From Lutispora saccharofermentans (GTDB lineage: Bacteria > Bacillota > Clostridia > Lutisporales > Lutisporaceae): a DNA stretch of 64,000 bases. Positions 52,273 through 61,572 of this stretch are shown piece by piece (positions within the stretch are counted from its first letter, which is position 1; the number at the start of each line of letters is the position of its first letter). The notes beneath the pieces were generated by a model. The model had not been told where the DNA came from and searched no databases. It saw only the letters and a program-made list of their open reading frames with translations. Both the position numbers and the translations under genes were made by a program. Location: NCBI RefSeq assembly GCF_024363565.1, contig NZ_JAJEKE010000020.1, forward strand, positions 19,797 through 83,796. The letters are read 5' to 3'.

Positions 52273-53340
52273 CTATTGATTATTCAACCGGCGGATTATA
52301 CCGTCTGCTATATCCTCTATATCCAGTACTTCATCGGATAGGCCCGCTTCGTATGCGCTTTTTGGCATTCCATAGACTGCACAGGTTTTCTCGCTTTGCG
52401 TTATAACATAGCATCTTCCGTTTTTCTTCAGCTCCCGCAGCCCATCAGTGCCATCCTTGCCCATACCGGTCAAGACAACGGCCAGTATATTTAAATCCGA
52501 AAAATTATCTGCTACCGATTTGAATAGCACATCCGCTGCAGGGCGCACACCGTTCACAGTCGGCGTCTCTATCAATTTTATAGTCATGCCGTTTGATGCC
52601 GACCTGGCGAGCACCATATGCTTTCCGCCTTTTGCTATGTATATGTTTCCTCCGGCAGGAATATCTCCGTCTTTGGCTTCGGATACCTCCAGCTTGCATA
52701 TATTGCTCAAGGATTTAGCAAAAATAGCTGTAAACTCCACAGGCATATGCTGTACTATCAGCACCGGAAGCCGCAGATTTGAAGGCAGTTTGCCGCAAAC
52801 ATCATACAAAGCCTTCGGCCCGCCTGTTGATGAGGCTATAAGCACCAGGTCTATTTTGGACTTGGGTACCTGCCTTTCAGGTTTTGGCTTCACGGCTGCC
52901 ACATTTTCCGATTTCTTAACCGGACTATAAAATTTATTAATGGCAATATGATTGAATAAAACCTTTAAGTAGCTTGATATGCGGAAAATATTTGCTTCAG
53001 GATTGCTTCCCCTTGGCTTTGATATAAAATCCAAAGCCCCCATTTCCAGCGCATCCACTGTAAGAGCCGTATTATCATTTCCGGCAGAGCTGATCATTAT
53101 AACCTGAGTATCCTTATATTTTTCTTTTATTTCCCGCAAAACCTCTAACCCGTTAATACCAGGCATATTTACATCCAACAGCACTACATCGACGACCTTT
53201 TGCTTCAGCTCATTCAAGCAGGCCATACCGTCAGCTACAGATGCCTTAACCACCGCAGAATTAGTCCGTTCTACCGCATCATTCAAAAATTTGCGAAATA
53301 ACGCCGAATCATCTACTATCATTACACTTACTTTTCTCAT
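52273..53340 (-). CDS. cheB: Protein-glutamate methylesterase/response regulator
   Basis: A 355-residue CheB. Residues 1-120 form the receiver domain (VMIVDDSALFRKF; phosphoacceptor VVLLDVNMPG with Asp near 57; ISSAGN). Residues 160-350 form the methylesterase with Ser in LIASSTGGPKAL near 169, His in IVQHMPVEFT near 196 and Asp in LTGMGKDGTDGL near 290. It demethylates chemoreceptors in response to CheA signalling. No other che genes are nearby. AGGAG is 11 bases before the ATG. Convergent with the Spo0E-like gene across a shared terminator. Confidence 0.95.
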   Translation of the reverse strand: MRKVSVMIVDDSALFRKFLNDAVERTNSAVVKASVADGMACLNELKQKVVDVVLLDVNMPGINGLEVLREIKEKYKDTQVIMISSAGNDNTALTVDALEMGALDFISKPRGSNPEANIFRISSYLKVLFNHIAINKFYSPVKKSENVAAVKPKPERQVPKSKIDLVLIASSTGGPKALYDVCGKLPSNLRLPVLIVQHMPVEFTAIFAKSLSNICKLEVSEAKDGDIPAGGNIYIAKGGKHMVLARSASNGMTIKLIETPTVNGVRPAADVLFKSVADNFSDLNILAVVLTGMGKDGTDGLRELKKNGRCYVITQSEKTCAVYGMPKSAYEAGLSDEVLDIEDIADGIIRRLNNQ

Positions 53341-53515
53341 ATCATTTACTACTCCTACTTAACGTTATCGTTCCTTATATTTGCAGTACATAAACAAAAA
53401 TCACTGCAGTCCTTGCAATGTCATAACATTTTTCTGGCCTTTGCAACTGCAATGTTTGAAGCTTAAATTTTTTCAGCTTATATTCTTAATTATATGCTAT
53501 TTTATAAAAATAGAA

Positions 53516-53541
53516 AAGGGTGGCCTTTCGGCTACCCTCTC
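53516..53541 (-). terminator. Terminator overlapping the end of the amidase gene
   Basis: Minus strand AGGGTAGCCGAAAGGCCACCCTTTTC: stem AGGGTgGCC/GGCtACCCT with a GAAA-type loop and T-run. The stop codon (53532-53534) lies inside the stem. Confidence 0.8.
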
Positions 53542-54182
53542 ATCCTGTATAGCATGGTCCAGACCTCTTCCCTGGTAACAGTGTCCTTGGCCCTGGTGCC
53601 GTCTGATATTCCATTTTCAACTACCCAGGCGGTAGCTTCCTTTGCCCATGGACTTACTTCATCCTTTGACTGCAGCATCTTATTTATCTCTTCCTGCACT
53701 CCTTTTCTAAAATCATCCACTGTACGGCCATATTCCTTGAAGTATGCTGTCGGGTCTGTGTGAGTTGTTCCGCCGGAGCGTATCCTGATTTCATCGTGTG
53801 ACAGCAGATTATCTTTCGTTATTGTTTTTATATCAAGTTCATTAATGTATAGATTCGCAAACAGCCACATACCTTTCTTCCACACTATATTGAACTTTTC
53901 AACATCATGCTTTGCCGGTCTACATAATTCGATACCAATAAATCTTGTGTTTGCGTAAGTGCCAGCATGACCGGCCTGTTCATTCCAGGGTATGGTCTGT
54001 ATAATATCATCCCAGTCAATAAATGCATGGGCCGAGGCTTTCCTATCTGCCGAGTTGAAATACTTATAATGATTCTCGGCAGTCGCTCCGGGATTAGCCG
54101 TTTCATGGACTACAATTCCCCGGGGAATAAGCGGTTTCTTTGAACGGTTCTTAGAAATGAATTTTTCTTTGATTTCGTACAT
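53532..54182 (-). CDS. N-acetylmuramoyl-L-alanine amidase with C-terminal SLH-like repeat
   Basis: A 216-residue Amidase_2 (zinc amidase, T7-lysozyme-like) protein; ATG at 54182 lies 7 bases after AGAGGTG. Zinc and catalytic residues: GIVVHETANPGATAENHYKY near residue 22, AHAFIDWDDIIQTIPWNEQA near 50, IGIELCRPAKH near 82 and SHDEIRIRSGGTTHTDPT near 125. The final 45 residues (SPWAKEATAWVVENGISDGT, REEVWTMLYRM) are a single S-layer-homology-type repeat that binds the cell wall. No signal peptide is seen, so a phage-type endolysin or a protein released by another route is possible. It stands alone between cheB and the tRNA. Confidence 0.88.
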   Translation of the reverse strand: MYEIKEKFISKNRSKKPLIPRGIVVHETANPGATAENHYKYFNSADRKASAHAFIDWDDIIQTIPWNEQAGHAGTYANTRFIGIELCRPAKHDVEKFNIVWKKGMWLFANLYINELDIKTITKDNLLSHDEIRIRSGGTTHTDPTAYFKEYGRTVDDFRKGVQEEINKMLQSKDEVSPWAKEATAWVVENGISDGTRAKDTVTREEVWTMLYRMRG

Positions 54183-54443
54183 AATCATCACCTCTATTCG
54201 ATTTTAACCGGCAAGCCGTCAATATAACGAGTTTGAAGCTCTGCAGGAGCCCCTAATTCCAGATGCTTATTCTCGTTAAGATAGATTTTGTAAGCCTATT
54301 ACTATATAACTATATAACACTTTTCTTTCCTCTGTATTTTATATTATTTAAGCAACGCATTTTATGCTACATAAAAAAACTTTCAGAAGCTCCTATCAGC
54401 TAGCCCATAGGCCATCGCATTATAGTGACAAAATATATAAAAA

Positions 54444-54480
54444 TAAAAAAACTTGCAAAGATTTAAATCTTGCAAGCCTT
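54444..54480 (-). terminator. Terminator downstream of tRNA-Lys
   Basis: CTTGCAAGATTTAAATCTTTGCAAG-type hairpin followed, in the minus direction, by TTTTTTTATTTTT, just beyond the tRNA 3' end. Confidence 0.8.
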
Positions 54481-54490
54481 ATTTTTCTGA

Positions 54491-54566
54491 TGGTGCGCCA
54501 TCGGGGACTCGAACCCAGGACCCATTGATTAAGAGTCAATTGCTCTACCAACTGAGCTAATGGCGC
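54491..54566 (-). tRNA. tRNA-Lys (anticodon CTT)
   Basis: The 76-base minus-strand sequence starts GCGCCATTAGCTCAG and ends TTCGAGTCCCCGATGGCGC plus encoded ACCA. It folds as a cloverleaf: acceptor GCGCCAT/ATGGCGC, anticodon stem ATTGA/TCAAT with loop CTCTTAA (anticodon CTT, lysine AAG), and a TTCGAGT T-loop. Flanked by a perfect SigA promoter and a hairpin terminator. Confidence 0.96.
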
Positions 54567-54601
54567 GTTAGAATTTGAATACTGTCGCAATCGACTTCTC
54601 C

Positions 54602-54630
54602 ATTATACAAAATATAAAATAATATGTCAA
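54602..54630 (-). promoter_or_regulatory. Consensus SigA promoter of tRNA-Lys
   Basis: Minus strand TTGACA (54630-54625), exactly 17 bases, TATAAT (54607-54602), about 36 bases before the tRNA 5' end. Confidence 0.92.
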
Positions 54631-54672
54631 CCTATAATGAATCAATTTAACTATTTTTTTTATTGCCTTTTT

Positions 54673-55299
54673 TTATTGATTTTCAAAACTAATTTGTACG
54701 CTTTCATATCCTAAATTCTTCAGGAATTCTTCGAGGAAGAGCTTTATATTATTGTCTGTATCCTTAAGAAAGCCTTTTTCCTCAAGCTGAGTTTCTATCT
54801 TATCCTTTTCAGTGGAAAGCTGATTAAAAATATCATTTATGCTCAAATTATTGAACACCGAATTTTTTTCATCATAAACATATATGCTTTTTTCATCTAT
54901 GACATGATCCAGTATCTTCGAATTTTTGAGCTTCACTTCAATAGCTTTCCCTTCATTGGATAATATCTGTATATCCTGAGCATTTATACCCGCTTTCAAA
55001 TATCCATCGTATTTTATCAAAAATGATTTTTCTGTAAAAGGCACTTGAAAATCCTTGATTTTCATATTATCTTTAAAAGCTACTACATTGCTGTAAAAAT
55101 ATTTATTGGAGGATAATTCCCACAGCCTTTCAACCCTTTCCAAAATAACGGTGGAGTCTTCTATTGTTTGCTTCTCAACTATGCTGACCGGTTCTGCTGT
55201 TTTTTTATTATCGATTATTTTTGACACCGAGAGGATGATTGCCAAGACTAAAATTAGAATTACTATAGTTTTAATAGATATTATTTTTTTAAAATTCAT
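54673..55299 (-). CDS. DUF4230 family membrane-anchored protein
   Basis: A 208-residue protein. ATG at 55299 follows GAGGAG by 10 bases; an in-frame TTG at 55329 precedes that site and is rejected. A single N-terminal membrane helix (IKTIVILILVLAIILSVS) is followed by an extracytoplasmic domain matching DUF4230: RVERLWELSSNKYFYSNVVA near residue 58, PFTEKSFLIKYDGYLKAGI near 86 and LDHVIDEKSIYVYDEKNSVF near 129. The function of the family is unknown. A long acidic/basic helix (STEKDKIETQLEEKG) follows. It is transcribed alone, downstream of the amidohydrolase by 50 bases. Confidence 0.8.
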   Translation of the reverse strand: MNFKKIISIKTIVILILVLAIILSVSKIIDNKKTAEPVSIVEKQTIEDSTVILERVERLWELSSNKYFYSNVVAFKDNMKIKDFQVPFTEKSFLIKYDGYLKAGINAQDIQILSNEGKAIEVKLKNSKILDHVIDEKSIYVYDEKNSVFNNLSINDIFNQLSTEKDKIETQLEEKGFLKDTDNNIKLFLEEFLKNLGYESVQISFENQ

Positions 55300-55348
55300 A
55301 CCACCAAGACTCCTCAAAATTTGATTCAACTGCTTCTACTAAATGATA

Positions 55349-56974
55349 TTATAGAGAACCCCACATTATCTCTCCGTTTAAAATTGTTGCTGCAACTTCC
55401 ACATTTTTAATTTTATCAGGCTCTATCTCAAATATATCCTCGGACAGGACAGTGAAATCTGCAAGCTTGCCTGCCTTTACCGAGCCTTTGATATCTTCCT
55501 CAAAAGAAGCATAAGCCGCTCCCATGGTAAAACCATATAGTGCTTCCTCCACTGAAATCTTCTGTTCCGGCAGCCAGCCGCCCGTCGGGTAGCCTCTGAG
55601 ATCCTTCCTCGTCACGGCTGCATAGATGCCATGCATCACATTGCAAGGCTCAACAGGGCAATCGGAGCCGAAAGCCGTGTGCACGCCTCTATCTATAAGG
55701 CTTTTCCAATTATAAGTCCGCTTTGCCCGTTCAGTGCCTATTCTGTCTTCCACTATATGAAGGTCATAATCCAGAAAAATAGGCTGCACATGTGCAATTA
55801 CGTCTGATTCCTTAAACTTATCCAAAAGCTTTTCATCTGTTATCTGGCAATGGACTATTGAATGCCTTACATGTTTATCCGGCATATTATTCTTTGCCTT
55901 ATCTATGCTGTCAAAGGCCATATACATTGCCTTATCGCCTATGCAATGTATTGCGGTGCTCATATTTCTTTCGTGAGCGTAGGCCACAAGTTCATCCAGT
56001 TCTCCTTGGCTATAGGTGCATATGCCGTAAGTGCCAGGAGCGTCCTCATAGGGCAAAGTCATGTATGCGGTTCTGGCCCCCAGCGAACCGTCCGTAACAA
56101 GCTTTAAAGGCCCCAGCTTAAAAACCCTGTCTCCCCAGCCGGGATAATATCCTTTATCGAAAAAGCTCCTTAATTCCTCCATGGTCGGCAGCAGGCATTG
56201 TTCATACAGCCTGATTTTCATCCTGCCTTCTGCTGCAAGCTCTTTGTATGCCTGAATTACCTCTTCAAAGCCCAAACCCGGAGCAGACTGCAAATCATCG
56301 CTTTGCACTGAGGTTATGCCAAAGGATAGGGCTTTTTCCTGAGCTGATATGAGCATCTCCTTGATGGTTTCTATATCAGCCTTGGGAATCGCCTCATCTA
56401 CCATGGAAATTGCATTTTCTCTGAAGATCCCATTGGGCTCACCTGCATCATCCAAATCTATGGCTCCGCCTTCGACTTGCTTTGTATTCCTGTCTATACC
56501 GCACAATTCCAAGGCCTTGCTGTTGACCGCCACAGCATGTCCGCAGGCTCTGGTAATCATTATGGGATGGTCCTCGGATACTTCATCCAGATCATATCTG
56601 TCGGGAAATACCTTCACATCAAAATAATCCTGATTCCAGCCCCTTCCCAAAACCCATTGCCCCGGTTCAATATCATGATCTTTTATAAAGCCCGATATTG
56701 AAGCTTTGAGCTCTTTCATGGATCTGACGCCGCTCAGGTCAATATTTTGCATACTGCAGCCCAGATTCAAAAGATGCATATGGCTGTCTATTAGCCCGGG
56801 CACCATAAGCCTTCCCTTCAAATCTGCAATCAAAGAGTCTGACTCTTGATGCTTCAATGCTTCTTCATTGCTTCCCACATATACAATTTTACCCTTTGAA
56901 ACGACTACTGCTTCCACCAGAGGCATATTCTTTTCCATCGTTGCAATTTTGCCATTAATAAATATCTTATACAC
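55349..56974 (-). CDS. Amidohydrolase family protein (YtcJ-like)
   Basis: A 541-residue TIM-barrel metal-dependent hydrolase. GTG at 56974 is used as start because AGGAG lies 9 bases upstream. The first metal motif GLIDSHMHLLNLG is near residue 62; later elements include RACGHAVAVNSKALELCGID near 145, KLVTDGSLGARTAYMTLPY near 300, AIHCIGDKAM near 343 with RHSIVHCQI near 373, and AFGSDCPVEPCNVMHGIYAA near 440. The final GKLADFTVLSEDIFEI is the usual cyclic-amidohydrolase end. Substrates of YtcJ-type enzymes are mostly N-acyl compounds and remain uncertain. It has a GGDEF/EAL gene directly upstream in the same direction. Confidence 0.88.
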   Translation of the reverse strand: MYKIFINGKIATMEKNMPLVEAVVVSKGKIVYVGSNEEALKHQESDSLIADLKGRLMVPGLIDSHMHLLNLGCSMQNIDLSGVRSMKELKASISGFIKDHDIEPGQWVLGRGWNQDYFDVKVFPDRYDLDEVSEDHPIMITRACGHAVAVNSKALELCGIDRNTKQVEGGAIDLDDAGEPNGIFRENAISMVDEAIPKADIETIKEMLISAQEKALSFGITSVQSDDLQSAPGLGFEEVIQAYKELAAEGRMKIRLYEQCLLPTMEELRSFFDKGYYPGWGDRVFKLGPLKLVTDGSLGARTAYMTLPYEDAPGTYGICTYSQGELDELVAYAHERNMSTAIHCIGDKAMYMAFDSIDKAKNNMPDKHVRHSIVHCQITDEKLLDKFKESDVIAHVQPIFLDYDLHIVEDRIGTERAKRTYNWKSLIDRGVHTAFGSDCPVEPCNVMHGIYAAVTRKDLRGYPTGGWLPEQKISVEEALYGFTMGAAYASFEEDIKGSVKAGKLADFTVLSEDIFEIEPDKIKNVEVAATILNGEIMWGSL

Positions 56975-57005
56975 GAAAACGACTCCTTTCGATAAACAGG
57001 ACACA

Positions 57006-59690
57006 TCATGGGATCAATTTCATTGCTTTTTCGCCCGGCAAGGGTCTGCTGAAAAGATACCCTTGCACCACATCACAATTATACCACTCCAGATATTTTA
57101 ATTGTTCTTCATTTTCAACTCCTTCTGCCACCACCTCAAGCCCCAGATCATGGGCCAGTGAAATAATAGACCCTGCTAATCCGCTTTTTTCGCCGGTGGA
57201 TAAAATATTGTCTATGAAGGATTTATCTATCTTTAAGACATCTATGGGCAGCTCCCGCAAATACGTGAGGGAGGAATAACCCGTACCAAAGTCATCCAGG
57301 GATATCTTGACTCCCAGCTCCCTCAGTTCCTTTATTTTTTTCATATTCAGATCTATATTTTCAATCAATACACTTTCGGTGATTTCCAGCTCCAGATACG
57401 ATGGCTTGAGGCCTTTATTCTTCAGGACACCGTCTACCATTGATAAAAAATCCTCCTGCATAAGCTGTATAACTGAGACATTCACTGATATGCTGATATT
57501 TTCATGTCCCATATCAATTACATGCTTTATAAAATCGCAGGCTTCATTGAGCACCCATTCACCCAGAGGGACTATCAGCCCTGAACTCTCAGCAATGCCT
57601 ATAAAGTCTGCAGGGGATACGAACCCGTGCTCGGGGCTGTTCCACCTGAGCAAAGCCTCAAATGCCCTGATCCTGTTGGATGCTATTTCATATTGGGGTT
57701 GATAATGCAAAGAGAATTCATTGTTTTCCATGGCCTTTTTCATGCTGTTTTGAATCTTCATCTTTCTGACTATGATGTCATTCATGTTCTTATCAAAGAA
57801 GATATAATTTCTTCTGCCGGCTTCCTTAGCAGCATACATGGCTATATCCGCACATTTGAGAAGCTCCTTGAAATCCCTTCCGTTGTCAGGATAAAGGGCA
57901 ATGCCTATGCTCGTTGATATATTTATCGATGTGTTCCCTATATGAAAATTAGGCTCAAAGTTTTTTAACAGCCGGTCTGCAAAAAGCTCAATTTCCTCCA
58001 GATCTTCATAATCAGTTATCAGAATCATAAACTCGTCTCCGCCAAGTCTGGCAGCTATATAGCCTTCTTTGACCGTTTCTTTGATGTTCTCTGCTACCTT
58101 GACCAGCAACTCGTCCCCCAAGGAATGCCCAAAGGTATCATTTACAAATTTAAAATTATCCAGGTCCATATAAAGCAGCGCAGCTTTTACATCTTTGTTC
58201 AGAACACTGCCGTTAAAGCTGACCTCCAGATTGATCCTGTTGGATAAGCCTGTCAGAGGATCGTAGTATGCCAGCTTATGAATGCTCTTCTCTTTCTCCG
58301 ACAGCTCTTCATACTGTTCTCTCAGAGTCTCCTCCGACGCATAAAGCTCTTCGTAAAGGGAAGTCAATTCCTCATGGCTTTCTATCAGGTCTTTCTCGAT
58401 TTTTACCCTTTCGCTGATATTCATGCCTACAATCTCAAAATATTCATCTTCATGATCAGGCATCAGGTTCAAATTCCATAGCAGGTACAGCTCATCTCCG
58501 GCTTTATTTTTTAAAGACAGTTCCAGAGAGTTTAAGCTCTTTCCGCTTTTTATATGCTCCATCAATTTATCATAAGAAGGAGCGGCATCAGGATTTATAA
58601 TATCTTCCAGCTTCAAATCCCCTGCTATATCCTCTTTTTTGTACCCCAGCTTTATTTCGGCATATCTGTTGAACTCAAATATTGTGCCTTCTCTGTCCAT
58701 GCCTATTATTATCAAATTAGCGGCTTCAATGGCAGCATCTGCGATGCTTTTTTCAGTCGCCAGGTTTTTTCTGAGTATCCTTATGTAAAATTGAGCTGCT
58801 GAAAATATGACTATTATCAGCAATAGCAAAAATCCAACAAAGAAGTATATCTGATCTATGCTTTTAAAAACCTGTGTTTTAGGCGCAGATATGCCAAAAT
58901 ACCAATGGGTATCGGGTATTTTGGCATAACCGGCATAGGTTTTTTGGCCGTCAAAAATATATTGTCCTGCTCCTTTTTCATTTCTCTGCATATTGATGAA
59001 AAAATCATGCATGCTTTCATCAAAGCCTAGCTCTTTCCAGTCCAGGATAACGTTGACCCTATTGCTTACCTGATCCCGTCTTTCATGAGCTATGGTTGTT
59101 CCCATGCCGTCAATTATATACGATCTTCCTAGGGTTCCCAGCTTTATCCCGTCGGTTATTTGGGAAAGAACTTCAACATTCTGGGTAGAATACAAAACCC
59201 CGATGATATCTTCACCATTTGCTATAGGCACAGCAAAGGTGATGATCAGCGTGCCGTCAACCCTGCTGGTTATGGGATCTGATACGTTTTTTATTCCCTT
59301 TATGGCCAGCTTGAAATATTCCCTGTCGCCCACATATAGCCTGACGCCGTCAGTGGTCACTGAATTTCCTGATGCATCTGCAATGCTCATCCTTGCAAAG
59401 CCTTTTCTCTTTGCTTCATTTATCAATAATTTAATTTTATCTTCCGCAGAAACATTTGGATCCTTTATCGGCTCTTCGGCGGCTATGGTTTCTATAACTT
59501 CCAGACTGCCCTTCAGGCTGCTTTCTACAGCCTTGGAGCCGAGCATCGCTATCTCGGTCAGAGATTCAGAAATGTTTTCAACAATAGCATCAGAAGCGAA
59601 ATAATAAATGAACGCACCTATCGCAATGGAAAAAATCATGATCGCTATGCTGCTTATCAGTATGGCTCTCGTTCTCAAATTCCTCCTCAT
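57006..59690 (-). CDS. dCACHE-PAS-GGDEF-EAL signalling protein
   Basis: An 894-residue membrane c-di-GMP enzyme. A transmembrane helix at 10-32 and another near 280-302 bracket an extracellular dCACHE-type sensor (SLTEIAMLGSKAVESSLKGS; YVGDREYFKLAIKGI; GTLGRSYIIDGMGTTIAHER). Residues 310-430 form a PAS domain and 430-470 a coiled coil. GGDEF spans 475-635 (YYDPLTGLSNRINLEVS-like start; active motif ARLGGDEFMILI). EAL spans 650-890 (RAFEALLRW near 680, SLDDFGTGYSSLTYL, AEGVENEEQL). Both active-site motifs are intact, so it may synthesise, degrade, or switch. It lies 31 bases upstream of the amidohydrolase. Confidence 0.93.
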   Translation of the reverse strand: MRRNLRTRAILISSIAIMIFSIAIGAFIYYFASDAIVENISESLTEIAMLGSKAVESSLKGSLEVIETIAAEEPIKDPNVSAEDKIKLLINEAKRKGFARMSIADASGNSVTTDGVRLYVGDREYFKLAIKGIKNVSDPITSRVDGTLIITFAVPIANGEDIIGVLYSTQNVEVLSQITDGIKLGTLGRSYIIDGMGTTIAHERRDQVSNRVNVILDWKELGFDESMHDFFINMQRNEKGAGQYIFDGQKTYAGYAKIPDTHWYFGISAPKTQVFKSIDQIYFFVGFLLLLIIVIFSAAQFYIRILRKNLATEKSIADAAIEAANLIIIGMDREGTIFEFNRYAEIKLGYKKEDIAGDLKLEDIINPDAAPSYDKLMEHIKSGKSLNSLELSLKNKAGDELYLLWNLNLMPDHEDEYFEIVGMNISERVKIEKDLIESHEELTSLYEELYASEETLREQYEELSEKEKSIHKLAYYDPLTGLSNRINLEVSFNGSVLNKDVKAALLYMDLDNFKFVNDTFGHSLGDELLVKVAENIKETVKEGYIAARLGGDEFMILITDYEDLEEIELFADRLLKNFEPNFHIGNTSINISTSIGIALYPDNGRDFKELLKCADIAMYAAKEAGRRNYIFFDKNMNDIIVRKMKIQNSMKKAMENNEFSLHYQPQYEIASNRIRAFEALLRWNSPEHGFVSPADFIGIAESSGLIVPLGEWVLNEACDFIKHVIDMGHENISISVNVSVIQLMQEDFLSMVDGVLKNKGLKPSYLELEITESVLIENIDLNMKKIKELRELGVKISLDDFGTGYSSLTYLRELPIDVLKIDKSFIDNILSTGEKSGLAGSIISLAHDLGLEVVAEGVENEEQLKYLEWYNCDVVQGYLFSRPLPGEKAMKLIP

Positions 59691-60006
59691 GAAAGTACCC
59701 CCTACTTTTTATAATATAGGTTTATACAAGGATTCTTCTTTTGTATATGAAATGAGGATTTATATGCAGCTATTGTATAAAAGTTGTGAGAAACATTTTC
59801 ATTTTAAGGAAGGTAATACTTAGATTGTAACAAATTTCATCAAAAAAGTGAATGATATTTACAATATTCGCCATGGAAATTTTATATGAATACCAAGTTT
59901 ATGTAAATGCCTAATAGGCGGCACAAAAATAGCCGCCTCAAAATTGAGACAGCTATTGACTCCAGTTAAAACTGATTTCTTCTTTTTTATATGCTTCAGC
60001 CGGTTT
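59691..60006. other. Intergenic stretch with a small hairpin
   Basis: About 316 bases without a recognised gene. GGCGGC-ACAAAAATA-GCCGCC near 59917-59937 is a short hairpin that could end the minus-strand gene at 60007. No riboswitch fold was recognised, including none of the c-di-GMP classes. Confidence 0.5.
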
Positions 60007-60360
60007 TTATTCGCCGGTATTATAATATTTCAAATCCTCACCGTCAATCTCATCTGTTTCATATAAGAACACATTGCCCTTGCTGCTTTGGAAAACAATG
60101 TTATCATCTGTATCTATATATGCTCTTATGATAGTTTCATATCCGGTTTCTGATTTATAAGGTATTCCTTCGAATAAATTCTGGTATGCCGCCTTATCCT
60201 TGACCATGGTAGCCTGACCTATGCTGCCGTATTCAATTTCATCCTGCCAAAGAAGGTTGATCATTTCTGTAATGCCATAGCTTTCAATTTCCGACCATTT
60301 TGTCTTTATCTTTTTATTTTTTATCAGTTCTTCAATAGTGGTATCCAATTTAACAAGCAA
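60007..60360 (-). CDS. Hypothetical protein, 117 residues
   Basis: Start is TTG at 60360, 8 bases after GGAGG. The protein (LVKLDTTIEELIKNKKIKTK; WSEIESYGITEMINLLWQDE; SETGYETIIRAYIDTDDNIV) has no signal peptide or membrane helix and no motif I recognise. Alternating beta-rich and acidic segments suggest a small soluble domain. A good ribosome site and an open frame without overlap on the other strand support a real gene. Neighbours are an amidohydrolase/c-di-GMP pair and an alpha/beta hydrolase, which give no clear clue to function. Confidence 0.6.
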   Translation of the reverse strand: MLVKLDTTIEELIKNKKIKTKWSEIESYGITEMINLLWQDEIEYGSIGQATMVKDKAAYQNLFEGIPYKSETGYETIIRAYIDTDDNIVFQSSKGNVFLYETDEIDGEDLKYYNTGE

Positions 60361-60522
60361 TATTTATTCCTCCTTAGATTACTGCTTTCCAGCACCATCT
60401 TTGCAGCTCCCAATATCATATGTGTGCTTATAACTTGAGATTTATTATATTTCTATATTTATTTATTGTCAATCGTTAATTATTTATGTAGGATGATGTA
60501 TAATATTTCAGCTTTCTTCAAC

Positions 60523-61335
60523 TTAGGATTCTATAAAATTCATCAATTCCTCATTAAACAGATCCCGCTGGTCATAGAAGGAGCCGTGACCGCTATATTG
60601 AAAAGGAATGAGCTTAGAATCTTTAATGCCTCGGTTTTGCACTTCACCTAATTGAAATGGAACGACTTTGTCATGAATACCATGTATGATCAATGTTGGC
60701 ACGTTTATTGTTCCTAAATCACGAAACAGTTCTTCACGCAGCCAAGTATTTGCAATGGCAGCAGTTGACCAGCCTGCCGCTTCCAACCCTAATTGCAGGA
60801 ACCAAGAAGAGAATGGCTCAGTTATATACTGAAAGAAAAATATATCGCCAAAATCCCTCAGCATTTTAGGACGATCGGTATATGTTCCCTCAATTATTTT
60901 GATTACAGCCTCCTTCTCTAAGCCATAAGGGAAATTAGGGCGTTTGATAAGACTGGGAGCCGCTGCTGCAAAAAGAGCAAGCTTAGATACTCCATATCCA
61001 TTGTGCCTGGCCATATATCTAATGGCAATTGCCCCGCCTGTTGAGTGGCCTGCCAGCGTAAAATCTTGTAGATGAAGCGTCTCAACTACACATCTGACAT
61101 CGTCAGCCAACCGGTTGTAATCATACCCTCTCCATGGCTTATCGGATTTACCAAATCCCCTTTGATCTAACCCAATACATCTGTATCCGTTTTTAGGAAG
61201 CTCATTAAACTGATATTCAAATAATTTATGGCTTCCAGGCCAACCATGCAGAAACACAATCGTCTTATCGCCTTCCGGATTAAGGTCCTCCACATAAATT
61301 TTTACATTTGGCTCTACCCTAACATAATATCCCAT
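60523..61335 (-). CDS. Alpha/beta hydrolase
   Basis: A 270-residue alpha/beta-hydrolase-fold protein. ATG at 61335 follows GGAGG by 8 bases. Oxyanion motif FLHGWPGSHKLF near residue 28, nucleophile elbow LAGHSTGGAIAIRY near 95 (Ser in GHSTGG), acid in IIHGIHDKVVPFQL near 215, and histidine in YSGHGSFYDQRDL near 247 give a complete catalytic triad. The closest general types are haloperoxidase/esterase-like hydrolases (GxSxGG, FxxxF cap). The substrate cannot be inferred. It is monocistronic with 185 bases before the upstream hypothetical gene. Confidence 0.88.
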   Translation of the reverse strand: MGYYVRVEPNVKIYVEDLNPEGDKTIVFLHGWPGSHKLFEYQFNELPKNGYRCIGLDQRGFGKSDKPWRGYDYNRLADDVRCVVETLHLQDFTLAGHSTGGAIAIRYMARHNGYGVSKLALFAAAAPSLIKRPNFPYGLEKEAVIKIIEGTYTDRPKMLRDFGDIFFFQYITEPFSSWFLQLGLEAAGWSTAAIANTWLREELFRDLGTINVPTLIIHGIHDKVVPFQLGEVQNRGIKDSKLIPFQYSGHGSFYDQRDLFNEELMNFIES

Positions 61336-61534
61336 CAAAATACCTCCAATAATTTAATGGCTATATTGACATGTTATTCATTCAAACACGAGTTTATGAA
61401 TGATTGAGCTAATTTTCAAATGCCTTGCTTATCGGCTTTTGCGTACAAGGTCAATAATAGCATCAAAGGCATAGATAGTATTATGCACACAGTTGCATGC
61501 ATCCACATGCCGCCAGAAAATAGGGGTAAAATAA

Positions 61535-61563
61535 AAAAGCTGTAGAACCAAAGACTCTACAAC
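61535..61563 (-). terminator. Terminator after the prenyltransferase-like gene
   Basis: Minus strand GTTGTAGA-loop-TCTACAGC followed by TTTTTTATTTT. Confidence 0.7.
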
Positions 61564-61572
61564 TTATTATTT

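Noticed and set aside
59691..60006. c-di-GMP riboswitch near the GGDEF/EAL gene
   Set aside because: No conserved GEMM-type stems were seen; only a small GGCGGC hairpin.
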